Below, piece by piece: positions 44,731 through 55,841 of a stretch of 64,000 nucleotides of DNA. Under the pieces are notes generated by a model. That model was not told the DNA's origin. It searched no databases and saw only the letters and a list, made by a program, of their open reading frames with translations. The position numbers and the translations under genes were made by a program. The stretch is from the NCBI RefSeq assembly GCF_029525575.1, contig NZ_JAPDIA010000008.1, forward strand, positions 248,001 through 312,000, written 5' to 3'. The DNA comes from Cohnella rhizosphaerae. GTDB taxonomy: Bacteria; Bacillota; Bacilli; Paenibacillales; Paenibacillaceae. Each line of letters starts with the position of its first letter. Positions within the stretch are counted from its first letter, which is position 1.

Positions 44731-47046
44731 ATGACGAAACGAATCAAACTGCGCACGCTGCTGGCGGGAGGGCTAATCACCCTCCTGTTTGTCGCTTTAT
44801 GGGGGCGTATCTATTGGGTCCAGGTCGCGCATGCGGAGTTCTGGGCGGAGCAGGCGCGCAATACGTGGGTGACGACGAAGAAGCTCGTCCAGGAACGCGG
44901 CACGATCACCGACAGGTCGGGCGCCGTCCTGGCTTCGGATGCGGCGGCGTACACGCTCGCGCTCAGCCCGAAGGTCATCCACGAGCTGGACGCCGGCCAT
45001 CCCGATTGGAAGCTGATCGACCAGATCGCGGCGAAGGTGAACAATATTCTGGGCAAGCCGGAGGCCGAGATCCGCAAGATCATGGACGCCAAGACGGAAA
45101 AGGGCGTCTACTACGTGCAGCGCGAGGTCCAGCCGGAAGGCTGGAAAATGGACAAGGAGGTCGCCGACAGGCTGACCGCCTTCCGCGATCAGCTGCGCGA
45201 GCTGACCGGCAAAAAGGACGTCGGCATTTATCTGGTCGAAGACAAGAAGCGTTACTATCCGAACGGCTCGCTAGGCTCTCAGATCCTCGGCTACGTGAGC
45301 AAAGAGGGCGTCGCGAAAATGGGACTCGAGCGGACGCTCGACGATGAGCTCAAGGGCGAGGAAGGCTCCATTACCTATCAGAAGGACGGCAAGCGAACGC
45401 AGCTTGCCGACGGGGAGATCGAAGCCAAGCAGGCGGTGGACGGCAAAAACGTCACGCTGACGATCGACCGGGATATTCAGTACTACATGGAACAGGCGAT
45501 GAAAACGGCCTATGCGCAGTACCGTCCGCTCAGCATGACCGCGATCGCGGCCGATCCGAAGACGATGGACATCCTCGGCATGGTCAGCCTGCCGGATTTC
45601 GATCCGAACAACTATTGGGATTACGCCAAGGACCAGTCCGCGTTCAAGAATAACGCGGTGCAGTCCATTTACGAACCGGGGTCTACGTTTAAAATCATGA
45701 CGCTGGCGGCCGCCGTGCAGGAAGGACTGTTCAACCCGAACGACAAGTACATGTCCGGCAGCGTGGCGATCCCGAAGTCCAAGCCCGTCAACGACATCAA
45801 ACGGGGCGGATGGGGCGAGATTACCTATCTCGAAGGCTTGAAGCGTTCGAGCAACGTCGCCTTCGTCAAGCTGGGCTACGAGAAGCTGGGCAAAGAAAAG
45901 TTCAAGCAGTACATCGACAACTTCGGGTTCGGGCATAAAACGGGTATCGAGCTTGCGGGCGAGATCGCCGGCACGACGCAGCTGACATGGGAACGCGACT
46001 ACGCGGCCGCGACTTTCGGGCAAGCGGTGTCCGTCACGCCGATTCAGCAGGTCGCCGCGGTCGCCGCGGTCGCGAACGGCGGCAAGCTGATGACGCCCCA
46101 CATTATCAAGTCGGTCTCGGATCCGAACACCGGCGAAAAGGTCGTGACCGAGCCGAAGGTCATCCGCCAGGTCATCTCGGCGCAGACGTCCAAAAAGGTC
46201 GGCGAGTATCTCGAGCAGGTCGTCAGCGACAGAGAGATCGGCACGGGCCGCAACGCCTACATCGACGGCTACCGGATCGCGGGCAAGACCGGCACGGCGC
46301 AAAAAGTAATTAACGGGGTATACGCCGAAGACAAATTCGTCGTATCGTTCATCGGCTACGCGCCCGTCGAGGATCCGAAGATCGTCCTGTACGTGCTCGT
46401 CGACGAGCCCGAAGACAAGACGCTCGGCGGAGGCTCCGGCGCGGCGCCGATCTTTAAGGAAATCATGCAAAAGTCGCTGCTTCATCTCGGCGTCCTGCCG
46501 ACTCCCTCGAAGGATGCGGAAGCCGACAAAAAGAACAAGGATAACGCATCGGCGACGCCTGCGCCGGTCACGGCCAAGGTGATCGACGTAAAGGACATGA
46601 CCGCGGCCCAGGCGAAAAGCAAGCTTGGAACCAGCGGGTTCGACGCGATCGTGCTCGGGAAGGGCGACAAGGTCGTCTCGCAGCTGCCCAAGCCGGGCGC
46701 GGTTCTCCCGACTTCGCAGCACGTATATTTGATGACGGAAAAAACGCTCGGCAGCGTACCCAGCATGAAGGGCTTGTCGCTGCGCGACGCGCTTGACATG
46801 TGCTCGCTGCTCGGGGCTTCCTGCACGGCGACCGGTCAAGGCTACGTTTCCGGTCAGCAGGCGAACCGGGACGGCGGCAAGCTGTCGATCGCGATCGTGC
46901 TGGAGCCGCCGGCCGGCACGACCGTCCAACCGACAGGCGGTCAGACTTCGGCAGGCAAGCAGGATGAATCCGCAGCCGCAGACGCAGACGCGGGCGACAA
47001 CGCGGCTGAGGTTGACGACAGCGCGTTGGAGGAAGCGGGCGATTGA
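44731..47046 (+). CDS. pbpB: Penicillin-binding protein 2B (septal transpeptidase, FtsI-like)
   Basis: The 771-residue class B PBP cross-links septal peptidoglycan. It has a short cytosolic tail, one helix (LLAGGLITLLFVALWG), and a dimerisation domain (ERGTITDRSGAVLASDAAAY). The transpeptidase has S318-T-F-K, S373-S-N and K519-T-G-T. Two PASTA domains follow (KVIDVKDMTAAQAKSKLGTS and VPSMKGLSLRDALDMCSLLG), then an acidic tail (ADADAGDNAAEVDDSALEEA). ATG 44731 follows GGAAGGTGAG. A cysteine pair occurs in the second PASTA (MCSLLGASC), which is unusual for an exported protein and could form a disulfide through BdbCD. Confidence 0.95.
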   Translation: MTKRIKLRTLLAGGLITLLFVALWGRIYWVQVAHAEFWAEQARNTWVTTKKLVQERGTITDRSGAVLASDAAAYTLALSPKVIHELDAGHPDWKLIDQIAAKVNNILGKPEAEIRKIMDAKTEKGVYYVQREVQPEGWKMDKEVADRLTAFRDQLRELTGKKDVGIYLVEDKKRYYPNGSLGSQILGYVSKEGVAKMGLERTLDDELKGEEGSITYQKDGKRTQLADGEIEAKQAVDGKNVTLTIDRDIQYYMEQAMKTAYAQYRPLSMTAIAADPKTMDILGMVSLPDFDPNNYWDYAKDQSAFKNNAVQSIYEPGSTFKIMTLAAAVQEGLFNPNDKYMSGSVAIPKSKPVNDIKRGGWGEITYLEGLKRSSNVAFVKLGYEKLGKEKFKQYIDNFGFGHKTGIELAGEIAGTTQLTWERDYAAATFGQAVSVTPIQQVAAVAAVANGGKLMTPHIIKSVSDPNTGEKVVTEPKVIRQVISAQTSKKVGEYLEQVVSDREIGTGRNAYIDGYRIAGKTGTAQKVINGVYAEDKFVVSFIGYAPVEDPKIVLYVLVDEPEDKTLGGGSGAAPIFKEIMQKSLLHLGVLPTPSKDAEADKKNKDNASATPAPVTAKVIDVKDMTAAQAKSKLGTSGFDAIVLGKGDKVVSQLPKPGAVLPTSQHVYLMTEKTLGSVPSMKGLSLRDALDMCSLLGASCTATGQGYVSGQQANRDGGKLSIAIVLEPPAGTTVQPTGGQTSAGKQDESAAADADAGDNAAEVDDSALEEAGD

Positions 47047-47162
47047 AGCGTCTTGCGCCTTGGCTTTGTCCGGCCGGACAGGCATAGCTTGTTCTAAGCC
47101 CCTTCTCCATGGAATAGGGTGGGAGTAACGCACCGATATTCCGGGGAGGGGGGCTGACCTGC

Positions 47163-49115
47163 GTGAGAATCTCGCAAGTGACGGTAAGGCGGCGCCTGCT
47201 GCTGGCGCTGCTCGCGGTAGGGATCGGATTCACGGCGCTGATCGCGCGCCTCGCATACGTGCAGCTGGTCAAGGGAGGCAAGCTGGCCGAGCAGGCCGAA
47301 GAATCGTGGCGCCGCCAGATTCCGTTCGAAGCGAAGCGAGGGACGATCACCGATCGCACGGGCATCAAGCTTGCCTACAACGTCAGTTCGCCGACCGTAT
47401 ACGCGGTGCCGGCGCAGGTGAAGGACAAGGAAGGGACGGCAAGCAAGCTCGCGCCGCTGATCGGCATGACCCGGGAAAAGGTGCTTGAGCTGCTGAAGAA
47501 AAAGGTCAGCAACGTTAATCTCCGTCCGGGCGGACGCAAGATTACGCTGGAGCTGGCCCAGCAAATCAGGGATCTGGCGCTGCCGGGCATCTATGTGGCG
47601 GAAGACAACAAGCGTTTTTATCCGTTCGGTACGATGGCCGCGCAGGTGCTTGGCATCACCGGCTACGACAGCGGCCTTACCGGCGTGGAGAAGCAGTACA
47701 ACCAGCTGCTGTCGGGAACGCGAGGGAACATCTCGTTTTTGACGGACGCTGCCGGCCGCCAGATGCCGAATTCCTCCGAAGCCTACCAGCCGCCGAGAGA
47801 CGGGTTGACGCTGCAGCTGACGCTCGACCAGAAAATCCAGTCGATCGTGGAACGCGAGCTCGATCAGGCGATGCTCAAGTATCAGGCGAAGGACGTCATC
47901 GCGATCGCGATGGACCCGAAGACGGGAGAGATACTGGCGATGGGCAGCCGGCCGACGTTCCAGCCGGACCGCTATCAGGAAGTCGCGCCGGAAGTGTACA
48001 ATCGCAACCTGCCGATCTGGATGACGTACGAGCCGGGGTCCACGTTCAAGATCATCACGCTGTCCGCCGCCATTCAGGAAGGCAAAGTCAATTTAAAAAA
48101 CGAGTCGTTTTACGATCCCGGATACGTCGAGGTCGGCGGCGCGAGGCTTCGCTGCTGGAAAAAGGGCGGACACGGCAGCCAGTCGTTTCTGGAGGTCGTC
48201 GAAAACTCCTGCAACCCGGGCTTCGTGGCGCTGGGGCAGCGTCTTGGCAAGGAGAAGCTGTTCGAGTATATTAAAAACTTCGGCTTCGGCAAAAGAACCG
48301 GCATCGATATCGGCGGAGAAGAGAATGGCATCCTGTTCAAGCTGGCGAACGTCGGTCCGGTCGAGCTGGCCACGACGGCGTTCGGCCAGGGCGTATCGGT
48401 GACGCCGATTCAGCAGATCTCCGCGGTCGCCGCCGCGATCAACGGGGGGCAAGCTGTTCAAGCCGCATGTCGCGAAGGCTTGGGTCAACCCGGATACCGG
48501 CGAGACGCTGCAGGAGATCAAGCCTGAGCTGGTGCGGCAGGTCATCTCTCCCGAGACGTCCAAGCAGGTGCGCGAAGCGCTCGAGAGCGTCGTGGCGCAG
48601 GGCACGGGGGGGGCAACGCGTTTCTGGACGGATACCGGGTCGGCGGCAAGACGGGGACGGCGCAAAAGGTTATTAACGGCGTGTATTCGGCGAGCGAGCA
48701 TATCGTCTCGTTCATCGGCTTCGCGCCGGCGGACGATCCGCAGCTGATCGTATACGTCGCCGTCGACAATCCGCAGGGCATCCAGTTCGGCGGCGTCGTG
48801 GCGGCGCCCATCGTCCGCAACATCATGGCCGACGCGCTGCCGTATCTCGGCGTCGAGCCGCGCAAGGACCAGATCGGCAAGGAATACAAGCTTGGCGAGC
48901 TGCCGATGGTGAACGTGCCGAACCTCGTCGGCAAGTCGGTATCGGATTTGTACGAGGACATGAACATGAATTTTCAGCTATCCGCCTCGGGCAAGGGGGA
49001 CACGGTGCTGCGCCAGGCGCCGGAAGCCGGGCAGCGGGTGCAGAAAGGCTCGGTCATCCGCATTTATCTGGGAAGCGACGGGGAGCGGGCGCCGGCATCG
49101 GAAGGCGCGGATTGA
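47163..49115 (+). CDS. spoVD: Sporulation-specific penicillin-binding protein SpoVD
   Basis: The class B PBP of about 649 residues has an N-terminal helix (LLLALLAVGIGFTALIARLA), dimerisation domain (KRGTITDRTGIKLAYNVSSP), catalytic S293-T-F-K, a KTGT motif and one C-terminal PASTA domain (MVNVPNLVGKSVSDLYEDMN). Position after pbpB and before murE is that of spoVD, needed for spore cortex synthesis. Two runs break the frame: G6 at 48444-48449 (five G restores INGGKLFKPHVAKAWV) and G8 at 48606-48613 (six G restores QGTGGNAFLDGYRVGGKTGT). GTG 47163 follows a GGGGAGGGGGG site. Confidence 0.9.
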
Positions 49116-49206
49116 AGCGAAGCCGTCGCGGAGGCCGAAGGGGGGCGCAGGTAAAAGCGCTTATCCGAGATTGATGCCGTCCCGGCTGCCAAGTGTTTCC
49201 TTGCCC

Positions 49207-49235
49207 TTGTTTGAAAAGTCGTCCTGGCGGATAAT
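49207..49235 (+). promoter_or_regulatory. Possible promoter of murE
   Basis: TTGTTT (49207-49212), 17-bp spacer, GATAAT (49230-49235) in the 205-bp gap between spoVD and murE. A separate promoter here would free wall genes from the sporulation gene upstream. Confidence 0.45.
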
Positions 49236-49320
49236 GTACGCATAGGAAAATCAAACGGTTTTCATTTCCGATCAACGCAAAAATAGTCATTTTGCTGGAG
49301 TCCAAGGAGCTGAACGAGCG

Positions 49321-50808
49321 ATGCAATTGAATGATTTAGCCAAGGAACTGCTGCTGCATCGGATCGTCGGCGACGGCGGCGTCGCGATTCTGGGAATCGA
49401 GGCGGATTCGAGAGCGGTGAAGGCGGGCCAGCTGTTTTTCTGCCTGCCGGGCCATACCGTCGACGGCCACGACTTCGCGCCGCAGGCGCTTGCGCGCGGC
49501 GCGGCGGCGCTCGTCGTATCGCGGGAACTGCCGCTGCCCGCGCCGCAGCTGATCGTGCCCGACGTGAGAAGGGCGCTCGCCGTGCTGGCCGACAGCTGGT
49601 ACGGACATCCTTCGCGCAAGCTTCGACCGATCGGCGTGACCGGCACGAACGGGAAAACGACGACGACCTACTTGATCGAGCGCATGCTGAGCGATGCCGG
49701 CATAGCGCCCGGCGTCATCGGCACGATCGAAGCGAGATACGCCGGCGCGAGCTATCCGATGTCGGGGACGACGCCGGACATTTTGCCGCTGCAGCGTCTG
49801 CTGGGCGACATGGCGGACGCGGGCACGGAGCGGGCGGTCATGGAGGTCAGCTCGCACGCGCTGGAGCAGGGCAGGACGTGGGGAACCCGCTTCCGGACGG
49901 CGATCTTTACGAACCTGACGCAGGATCATCTCGATTATCACGGGACGATGGAGGCGTACGCCGATGCGAAAGGGCTGTTTTTTTCGAGGCTCGGCAACGA
50001 TTACGGCGCCAGTCTCGAGGAACGCGCATACGCCGTTCTGAACGCGGACGACCCCGTCTCGGCGAAGTTCGCGAAGCTTACCGCGGCCGAAGTCGTCACT
50101 TACGGCATCGAGCGGGATGCGGCCGTGCGCGCGCGGAACGTGCGCATCTCGTCCCGGGGCACATCGTTCGACGTCGAGACGTTTCGGGGCGCCAAAAGCG
50201 TGCAACTGCGCATGGTCGGCAAGTTCAACGTGTACAACGCGCTCGCTTCGCTCGCCGCCGCGCTGTGCGAAGGCATCGGGCTTGACGCCGCGGTGGCGAG
50301 CCTGGAGGCGGTGCCCGGCGTTCCCGGGCGCGTCGAAGCCGTGGACGAGGGGCAGCCTTACGCGGTCGTCGTCGATTATGCGCATACGCCCGACGGCCTG
50401 GACAACGTGCTGCGCGCGGTGCGCGAGATCGCGGAGGGACGGGTCATCTGCGTGTTCGGCTGCGGCGGCGACAGGGACAGGACGAAGCGCCCGATCATGG
50501 GCAAGATCGCGGCCGCGCTTGCGGACGTCCTGCTCGTGACGAGCGACAATCCGCGTTCGGAGGATCCGCTGGCGATCCTGCGGGATATCGAAGCCGGACT
50601 GAAGGAAGACGCGGTCGACCCTGGCCGCTACGAGCTCGAGCCCGACCGCGGCGCGGCGATCCATAAAGCGGTTGAAATGGCCGGCCCCGGGGATGTAGTA
50701 TTGATAGCGGGAAAAGGGCATGAGACCTACCAAATTATCGGCGGCGTGACGCACGACTTCGACGATCGGCTGACGGCGCGCGACGCGATAAGGAGCACGA
50801 TGCTGTGA
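49321..50808 (+). CDS. murE: UDP-MurNAc-tripeptide synthetase MurE (meso-DAP adding)
   Basis: The 495-residue Mur ligase adds the third stem amino acid to UDP-MurNAc-L-Ala-D-Glu. The ATP site is PIGVTGTNGKTTTTYLIERM, with the later EVSSHALEQGRTWG and VVDYAHTPDGLDNVL segments. The specificity motif D409-N-P-R (TSDNPRSEDP) indicates meso-diaminopimelate. The stop overlaps the murF GTG by 4 bp. It starts about 85 bp after a possible promoter. Confidence 0.97.
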   Translation: MQLNDLAKELLLHRIVGDGGVAILGIEADSRAVKAGQLFFCLPGHTVDGHDFAPQALARGAAALVVSRELPLPAPQLIVPDVRRALAVLADSWYGHPSRKLRPIGVTGTNGKTTTTYLIERMLSDAGIAPGVIGTIEARYAGASYPMSGTTPDILPLQRLLGDMADAGTERAVMEVSSHALEQGRTWGTRFRTAIFTNLTQDHLDYHGTMEAYADAKGLFFSRLGNDYGASLEERAYAVLNADDPVSAKFAKLTAAEVVTYGIERDAAVRARNVRISSRGTSFDVETFRGAKSVQLRMVGKFNVYNALASLAAALCEGIGLDAAVASLEAVPGVPGRVEAVDEGQPYAVVVDYAHTPDGLDNVLRAVREIAEGRVICVFGCGGDRDRTKRPIMGKIAAALADVLLVTSDNPRSEDPLAILRDIEAGLKEDAVDPGRYELEPDRGAAIHKAVEMAGPGDVVLIAGKGHETYQIIGGVTHDFDDRLTARDAIRSTML

Positions 50809-52283
50809 TAAGAGCGACGCTTAGCGAAGTGGCCGCGTGGTGCGGCGCCGAGCTTCAAGGAACGCCGGCGGGCGCGGAGCCGGATATTGCCGGCGTATCG
50901 ATCGATTCGCGTTCGATCGGGGCCGGTCAACTGTTCGTGCCGATCGCGGGCGAACGATTCGACGGACACGACTACATAGAGACGGCAGCGAGCGCCGGCG
51001 CTGCGGCCGCGCTTTGGCAGCGCGGCCGCGCGCTGCCGTCGGAGACCGGGCTGCCGCTGCTGCTCGTCGACGATACGCTCGCCGCCCTGCAGCGGCTGGC
51101 CGCATCGTACCTGGCGAGCTGGAAGCCGAAGGTCGTCGGCGTTACCGGCAGCAACGGCAAGACGACGACCAAGGACTTGATCTTTTCGGCGCTCGCCACC
51201 GTCTACCGGACGGCGAAAACCGAAGGCAATTTTAACAATCATATCGGATTGCCGCTGACGATCCTCCGGGCGGACCGCGATACGGAGGTTCTCGTGCTGG
51301 AAATGGGGATGAGCGCCTTCGGCGAGATCTCGCTGCTCTCCCGCATCGCAAGGCCCGACATCGCCGTCATCACGAACATCGGCGAGTCCCATCTGGAGCA
51401 TCTCGGCTCGCGGCGCGGCATCGCGCAGGCGAAGCTGGAGATCGCCGAGGGGCTGAAGGACGGCGGAACTTTGATTTACAACGGCGACGAGCCGCTGCTT
51501 CGCGAAGAGCTTGCGGCGCTCGCGCTGCCGCCGGGCGCGCTCGGGACGATTACGTTCGGCGAATCCGAGGCATGCGATTTGCGCGCCCTCGATATCGCGA
51601 CGGACGCCGAATGCGCGACGTTTATCGCTTCGAGGGGCGTCGATGCGGACGCGCCGGACGGCGACGCAGGCGCGCCCGGCTCGACTGATCGCGAGGGCGA
51701 AGCGCTGGCTGCCCGCTTTGCCGTGCCGATTCCCGGCCGGCACAACGCGGTCAACGCGCTGGCGGCGATCGCGGTCGCGCGCCGGCTCGGCGTCGCCGAC
51801 GCGGACATCGCGCGCGGGCTGGCCGAAGCGAAGCTGACGGGCATGCGCATCGAGCGGGTCCAAGCGAAGAACGGCGCGCTCGTCCTGAACGACGCGTACA
51901 ATGCGAGCCCGGCTTCCGTGCGCGCGGCGATCGCGCTCGTCGCGCAGCTGCGGGGCTACCGCCGCAAATGGCTCGTGCTCGGCGACATGCTCGAGCTGGG
52001 CCCGGACGAGGCGGCGTACCACGCCGCCATCGGGCGGGAGCTGTCGCGGGGCCAGGCCGACGGCTTGCTGGCCTACGGGCCGCGGTCCGCCCATACGGCC
52101 GAAGCCGCATCGCAGGCGATGCCGTCCGGCACAGTAAGGCATTTCACAGACAAAAACGAGCTGGCCGATGCGCTGCTGACGCTCGTGGAGCCGGACGATC
52201 TCGTGTTGGTCAAAGCTTCGCGCGGCATGCGTCTCGAAGAGATCGTGCGGCGCCTGGCTGCAGGGAAGGAGGAAGGACGCTGA
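50805..52283 (+). CDS. murF: UDP-MurNAc-tripeptide:D-Ala-D-Ala ligase MurF
   Basis: The 492-residue ligase attaches D-Ala-D-Ala to form the UDP-MurNAc-pentapeptide. ATP site [20 protein letters not shown]; further motifs [27 protein letters not shown] and [17 protein letters not shown]. The GTG start is translationally coupled to murE, and the TGA overlaps the mraY ATG. A hydrophilic insert rich in Asp and Gly ([14 protein letters not shown]) sits near residue 285. Confidence 0.96.
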   Translation: MIRATLSEVAAWCGAELQGTPAGAEPDIAGVSIDSRSIGAGQLFVPIAGERFDGHDYIETAASAGAAAALWQRGRALPSETGLPLLLVDDTLAALQRLAASYLASWKPKVVGVTGSNGKTTTKDLIFSALATVYRTAKTEGNFNNHIGLPLTILRADRDTEVLVLEMGMSAFGEISLLSRIARPDIAVITNIGESHLEHLGSRRGIAQAKLEIAEGLKDGGTLIYNGDEPLLREELAALALPPGALGTITFGESEACDLRALDIATDAECATFIASRGVDADAPDGDAGAPGSTDREGEALAARFAVPIPGRHNAVNALAAIAVARRLGVADADIARGLAEAKLTGMRIERVQAKNGALVLNDAYNASPASVRAAIALVAQLRGYRRKWLVLGDMLELGPDEAAYHAAIGRELSRGQADGLLAYGPRSAHTAEAASQAMPSGTVRHFTDKNELADALLTLVEPDDLVLVKASRGMRLEEIVRRLAAGKEEGR

Positions 52284-53254
52284 TGGACTACGCCTCTACG
52301 CTTTGGACGCTCGGCGTCTCCTTCCTGCTCGCCGTGCTGCTCGGCCCGCTCTGCATCCCGATGCTTCGCCGGCTGAAATTCGGGCAGCAGGTGCGGGACG
52401 ACGGACCGCAGTCCCATCTGAAAAAAAGCGGCACGCCGACGATGGGCGGCATCATCATCCTGCTCGCGATGACCGTCGCTTTTCTGAAGTTCTCGGATCG
52501 CGGCTGGCCGTTCTGGGCGCTGCTCGTGGCGAGCCTCGGCTTCGGCCTCGTCGGCTTTCTGGACGATTTCATCAAGATCGCCCTGAAGCGCTCGCTGGGT
52601 CTAACGGCCATGCAGAAGCTTTTCGGACAGCTCGTCGTTTCCGTCGCCTTCTGCTTCATCATCTACCGGATGGATCTCAGCACCGCGGTCGCGGTGCCCG
52701 GGACGGATTGGTCGCTCGACCTCGGCTGGGCGTACTACATACTGGTCGTCGTTATTTTTTTCGCGGCCACGAACGCGGTGAACTTCACCGACGGCCTTGA
52801 CGGCCTGCTGTCGGGGACAAGCGCGCTCGCGTTCGGCGCGTTCGCCATCGTGGCGCTTGAGGCGACGCAGCAGCAATCGGCGATTTTCTCGGCGGCCGTC
52901 GTCGGCGCCGTGCTCGGCTTCCTCGTGTACAATGCGCATCCGGCCAAGGTGTTCATGGGCGATTCGGGCTCCCTCGGACTTGGCGGCGGCATCGGCGCGG
53001 TCGCGATTCTGACCAAGACCGAGCTGCTGCTCATCGTCATCGGCGGCGTGTTCGTGCTCGAGATGCTGTCGGTCATTATTCAAGTGGGGTCGTTTAAGAC
53101 GCGCGGTAAAAGGGTATTCAAGATGAGTCCCATCCATCATCACTTCGAGCTCACGGGTTGGTCCGAGTGGCGCGTCGTGATGACCTTTTGGCTGGCGGGG
53201 CTCGTTTTCGCCGCGATCGGTCTGATTCTGTATAAGGGGATTGGGAACCTATGA
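52283..53254 (+). CDS. mraY: Phospho-MurNAc-pentapeptide transferase MraY
   Basis: The 323-residue membrane enzyme makes lipid I from UDP-MurNAc-pentapeptide and undecaprenyl phosphate. About ten helices are visible. Catalytic aspartates lie in [13 protein letters not shown] and [15 protein letters not shown], and the histidine loop is [25 protein letters not shown] is the N-terminal signature. ATG 52283 overlaps the murF stop, and the mraY stop overlaps the murD start. Confidence 0.97.
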   Translation: MDYASTLWTLGVSFLLAVLLGPLCIPMLRRLKFGQQVRDDGPQSHLKKSGTPTMGGIIILLAMTVAFLKFSDRGWPFWALLVASLGFGLVGFLDDFIKIALKRSLGLTAMQKLFGQLVVSVAFCFIIYRMDLSTAVAVPGTDWSLDLGWAYYILVVVIFFAATNAVNFTDGLDGLLSGTSALAFGAFAIVALEATQQQSAIFSAAVVGAVLGFLVYNAHPAKVFMGDSGSLGLGGGIGAVAILTKTELLLIVIGGVFVLEMLSVIIQVGSFKTRGKRVFKMSPIHHHFELTGWSEWRVVMTFWLAGLVFAAIGLILYKGIGNL

Positions 53255-54691
53255 TGCCACTGGCGAATTACCGCGGCCGCAAGGTCGTCGTGCTGGGCCT
53301 CGCCCGCAGCGGCGCCGCGGCCGCGAAGCTGTTCCATCAGGCGGGCAGCGTCGTGACCGCGAACGATCGCAAAGAGAGGGAAGCCTGTCCCGAAGCCTCG
53401 GAGCTTGAGGCTTTGGGCATTTCTGTTGTTTGCGGCGGCCATCCGGACGACCTGGTGACGCCGGATACGGCGCTTGTCGTGAAAAATCCGGGCATTCCGT
53501 ACACGGCCGCGCCGATCCGGCAAGCCGAGGCGCTTGGCGTCGAGGTCGTGACCGAGGTCGAAGTGGCGGGGCAGCTGTCTCCGGCGCCCATCGTCGGCAT
53601 CACCGGCTCCAACGGGAAAACGACGACGACGACGTGGACCGGAGCGCTTCTGGAAGCGGCCGGTCTCTCGCCGATCGTGGCGGGCAACATCGGACGTCCG
53701 CTCGTCGACGCGGCGCAGGAGATCGGTCCCGGCGGTTGGCTCGTGGCCGAGCTGTCCAGCTTCCAGCTTAAAGGAACGACCGACTTTCATCCGCGGATCG
53801 CTTGTCTGCTGAACCTGGCCGAGACGCATCTGGACTATCACGGCACGATGGAAGACTACGTCGCTTCCAAGGCGAAGCTGTTCGCCAATCTGAGCGACGG
53901 GGATACGGCCATTTTTAACGCGGACGACGCCGTCTGCGCGGAGATCGGTCAAGCTTCGGCCGGACGCCATTGGCCGTTCTCGCTGACGAAGCGGCTTGAA
54001 GTCGGCGTATCGGTCGAGCCTCCTTTTCCGGCTAATGCGGAGGACGAAGCGGGAGCGAACACCTCCGCTCCGCGTTGGATCGTCGCCCGCGACGGCAGCG
54101 GCGCGGAGAAGCGGATCGTTCCCGTCGGCCGGCTCGGCATTCCGGGCCGGCACAATTGCGCCAACGCGCTCGCGGCGGTCGCGATCGCGCTGGCGGCAGG
54201 CGCCGAGCCCTCGGCGCTGCGGGAGCCGCTGGAAGGATTCATGGGCGTCGAGCATCGCCTGGAATTCGTCGGAACCTTCCGCGAAGCGCGCTATTACAAC
54301 GATTCCAAAGCGACCAACCCGACGGCGACGATCATGTCGGTATCCTCGCTGCCCGCGCCGCTCATCCTGATCGCGGGCGGGCTCGACCGGGGCTCCGACT
54401 ATCGCGAGCTGATACCGCTGTTCCGCGATCGCGTCAAGGGCGTCGTCGCGCTCGGGGGAGACGCGCGAAAAGATTCGCAAAGTCGCGGAAGAAGCCGGTT
54501 TAACGAGCGTCGCTGTCGTCGAACCTGTAGAGGATGCCGCCGAGACGCTGAACAGAGCCGTGCTGGAAGCCGCCGCCATGGCGGAGCCGGGAGATATCGT
54601 GCTGCTTTCGCCCGCGTGCGCAAGCTGGGACATGTTCCCTTCCTACGAGGTGAGGGGGCGCATTTTTAAGCAATCGGCGCATACGCTGTAA
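53251..54691 (+). CDS. murD: UDP-MurNAc-L-alanine:D-glutamate ligase MurD
   Basis: The ligase adds D-glutamate to UDP-MurNAc-L-Ala. It has an N-terminal Rossmann domain ([20 protein letters not shown]), ATP site [20 protein letters not shown], and the segments [12 protein letters not shown] and [15 protein letters not shown]. The G5 run at 54454-54458 breaks the frame; four G restores [20 protein letters not shown] and [19 protein letters not shown] to the TAA at 54689. The corrected length is 479 residues. ATG 53251 is coupled to mraY. Confidence 0.94.
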
Positions 54692-54737
54692 GAAGGGGGG
54701 CTCGTCCCCACTTCTTCGTTTGGCGAGGTGTCCGGTT

Positions 54738-55837
54738 ATGGCCAAGGTCCGCAAGGCCCCCGATATTTGGATGATCGCGGCGACGCTCGGCATTTTGGCG
54801 GTCGGCATCGTGATGGTATACAGCGCGAGCGCGGTAGCCGCATTCCACGATTACGGAGACAAGTTTTATTACGTGAAGCGGCAGCTGCTATTCGCTGCGC
54901 TCGGCATTTTCATGATGTTCGTCACGATGAACGTGGACTACAGCCGCTTGCGGCGCTGGGCGCTGCCCGGATTGCTGCTGTGCTTCGGCCTGCTGCTGCT
55001 CGTGCTCGTGCCGGGCGTCGGCGTCGTGCGCGGCGGCGCGCGCAGCTGGCTCGGCATCGGCAGCTTCGGCATCCAGCCTTCGGAGTTCATGAAGCTGGCG
55101 ATGATTTTGTTCCTCGCCCGGTTTCTTGCCGAACGGCAGCAAAAGCTCGTGTCGTTCACGAGAGGGCTTCTGCCGCCGCTCGGCATTTTGCTCGGCGCGT
55201 TCGGGCTGATCATGCTGCAGCCCGATCTCGGCACGGGCGCCGTCATGATCGGCGCCGCGCTGCTCGTCATTTACGCGGCCGGGGCCCGAATCGGGCATCT
55301 GGGGGGGACTCGCGCTGCTCGGCGTCGTCGGCCTCGTCGGCCTGATCGCCGCCGCGCCCTACCGGCTCCAGCGGATCACGGCGTTCCTCGATCCGTGGCA
55401 GGACCCGCTCGGCGCGGGCTATCAATCGATCCAGTCGCTTTATGCGATCGGGCCGGGGGGCCTCGTCGGACTCGGCCTCGGCATGAGCCGCCAGAAATAC
55501 AATTATTTGCCCGAGCCGCAAACGGACTTTATTTTCTCCATTTTGGCCGAGGAGCTTGGCTTTATCGGGGGGCAGTCTCCTGCTCGTGCTGTTCCTGCTG
55601 CTCATCTGGCGCGGCATGCGGACGGCGATCGCCATCGACGACCCGTTCGGCAGCTTCCTGGCGGCGGGCATCGTGGGCATCATCGCCGTCCAGGTGCTGA
55701 TCAACATCGGCGTCGTCATCGGACTCATGCCCGTGACGGGCATTACGCTGCCGCTCGTCAGCTATGGCGGCTCGTCGCTGACGCTGCTGCTTACGGCGCT
55801 CGGCATTTTACTTAACTTATCCAGATTTGCGAGGTGA
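54738..55837 (+). CDS. spoVE: SEDS glycosyltransferase, SpoVE/FtsW type
   Basis: This SEDS-family peptidoglycan polymerase is the partner of a class B PBP (SpoVD or PBP2B here). Signatures are [50 protein letters not shown], and the end [20 protein letters not shown]. Two extra G (G7 at 55301-55307 and G6 at 55567-55572) break the frame twice. With six and five G the protein is 365 residues with ten helices. ATG 54738 follows GAGGTG at 8 nt. Position between murD and murG matches spoVE of Bacillus. Whether it serves division or spore cortex cannot be decided from sequence alone. Confidence 0.92.
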
Positions 55838-55841
55838 CGCT

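Noticed and set aside
45271-47133. Minus-strand open frame of about 620 codons opposite pbpB
   Set aside because: Antisense shadow of a conserved penicillin-binding protein gene with no recognisable domain.
48444-48613. Programmed ribosomal frameshifting as an explanation for the frame breaks
   Set aside because: The breaks occur in more than fifteen unrelated genes without slippery heptamers plus downstream stems, and in several genes that are never frameshifted in relatives.
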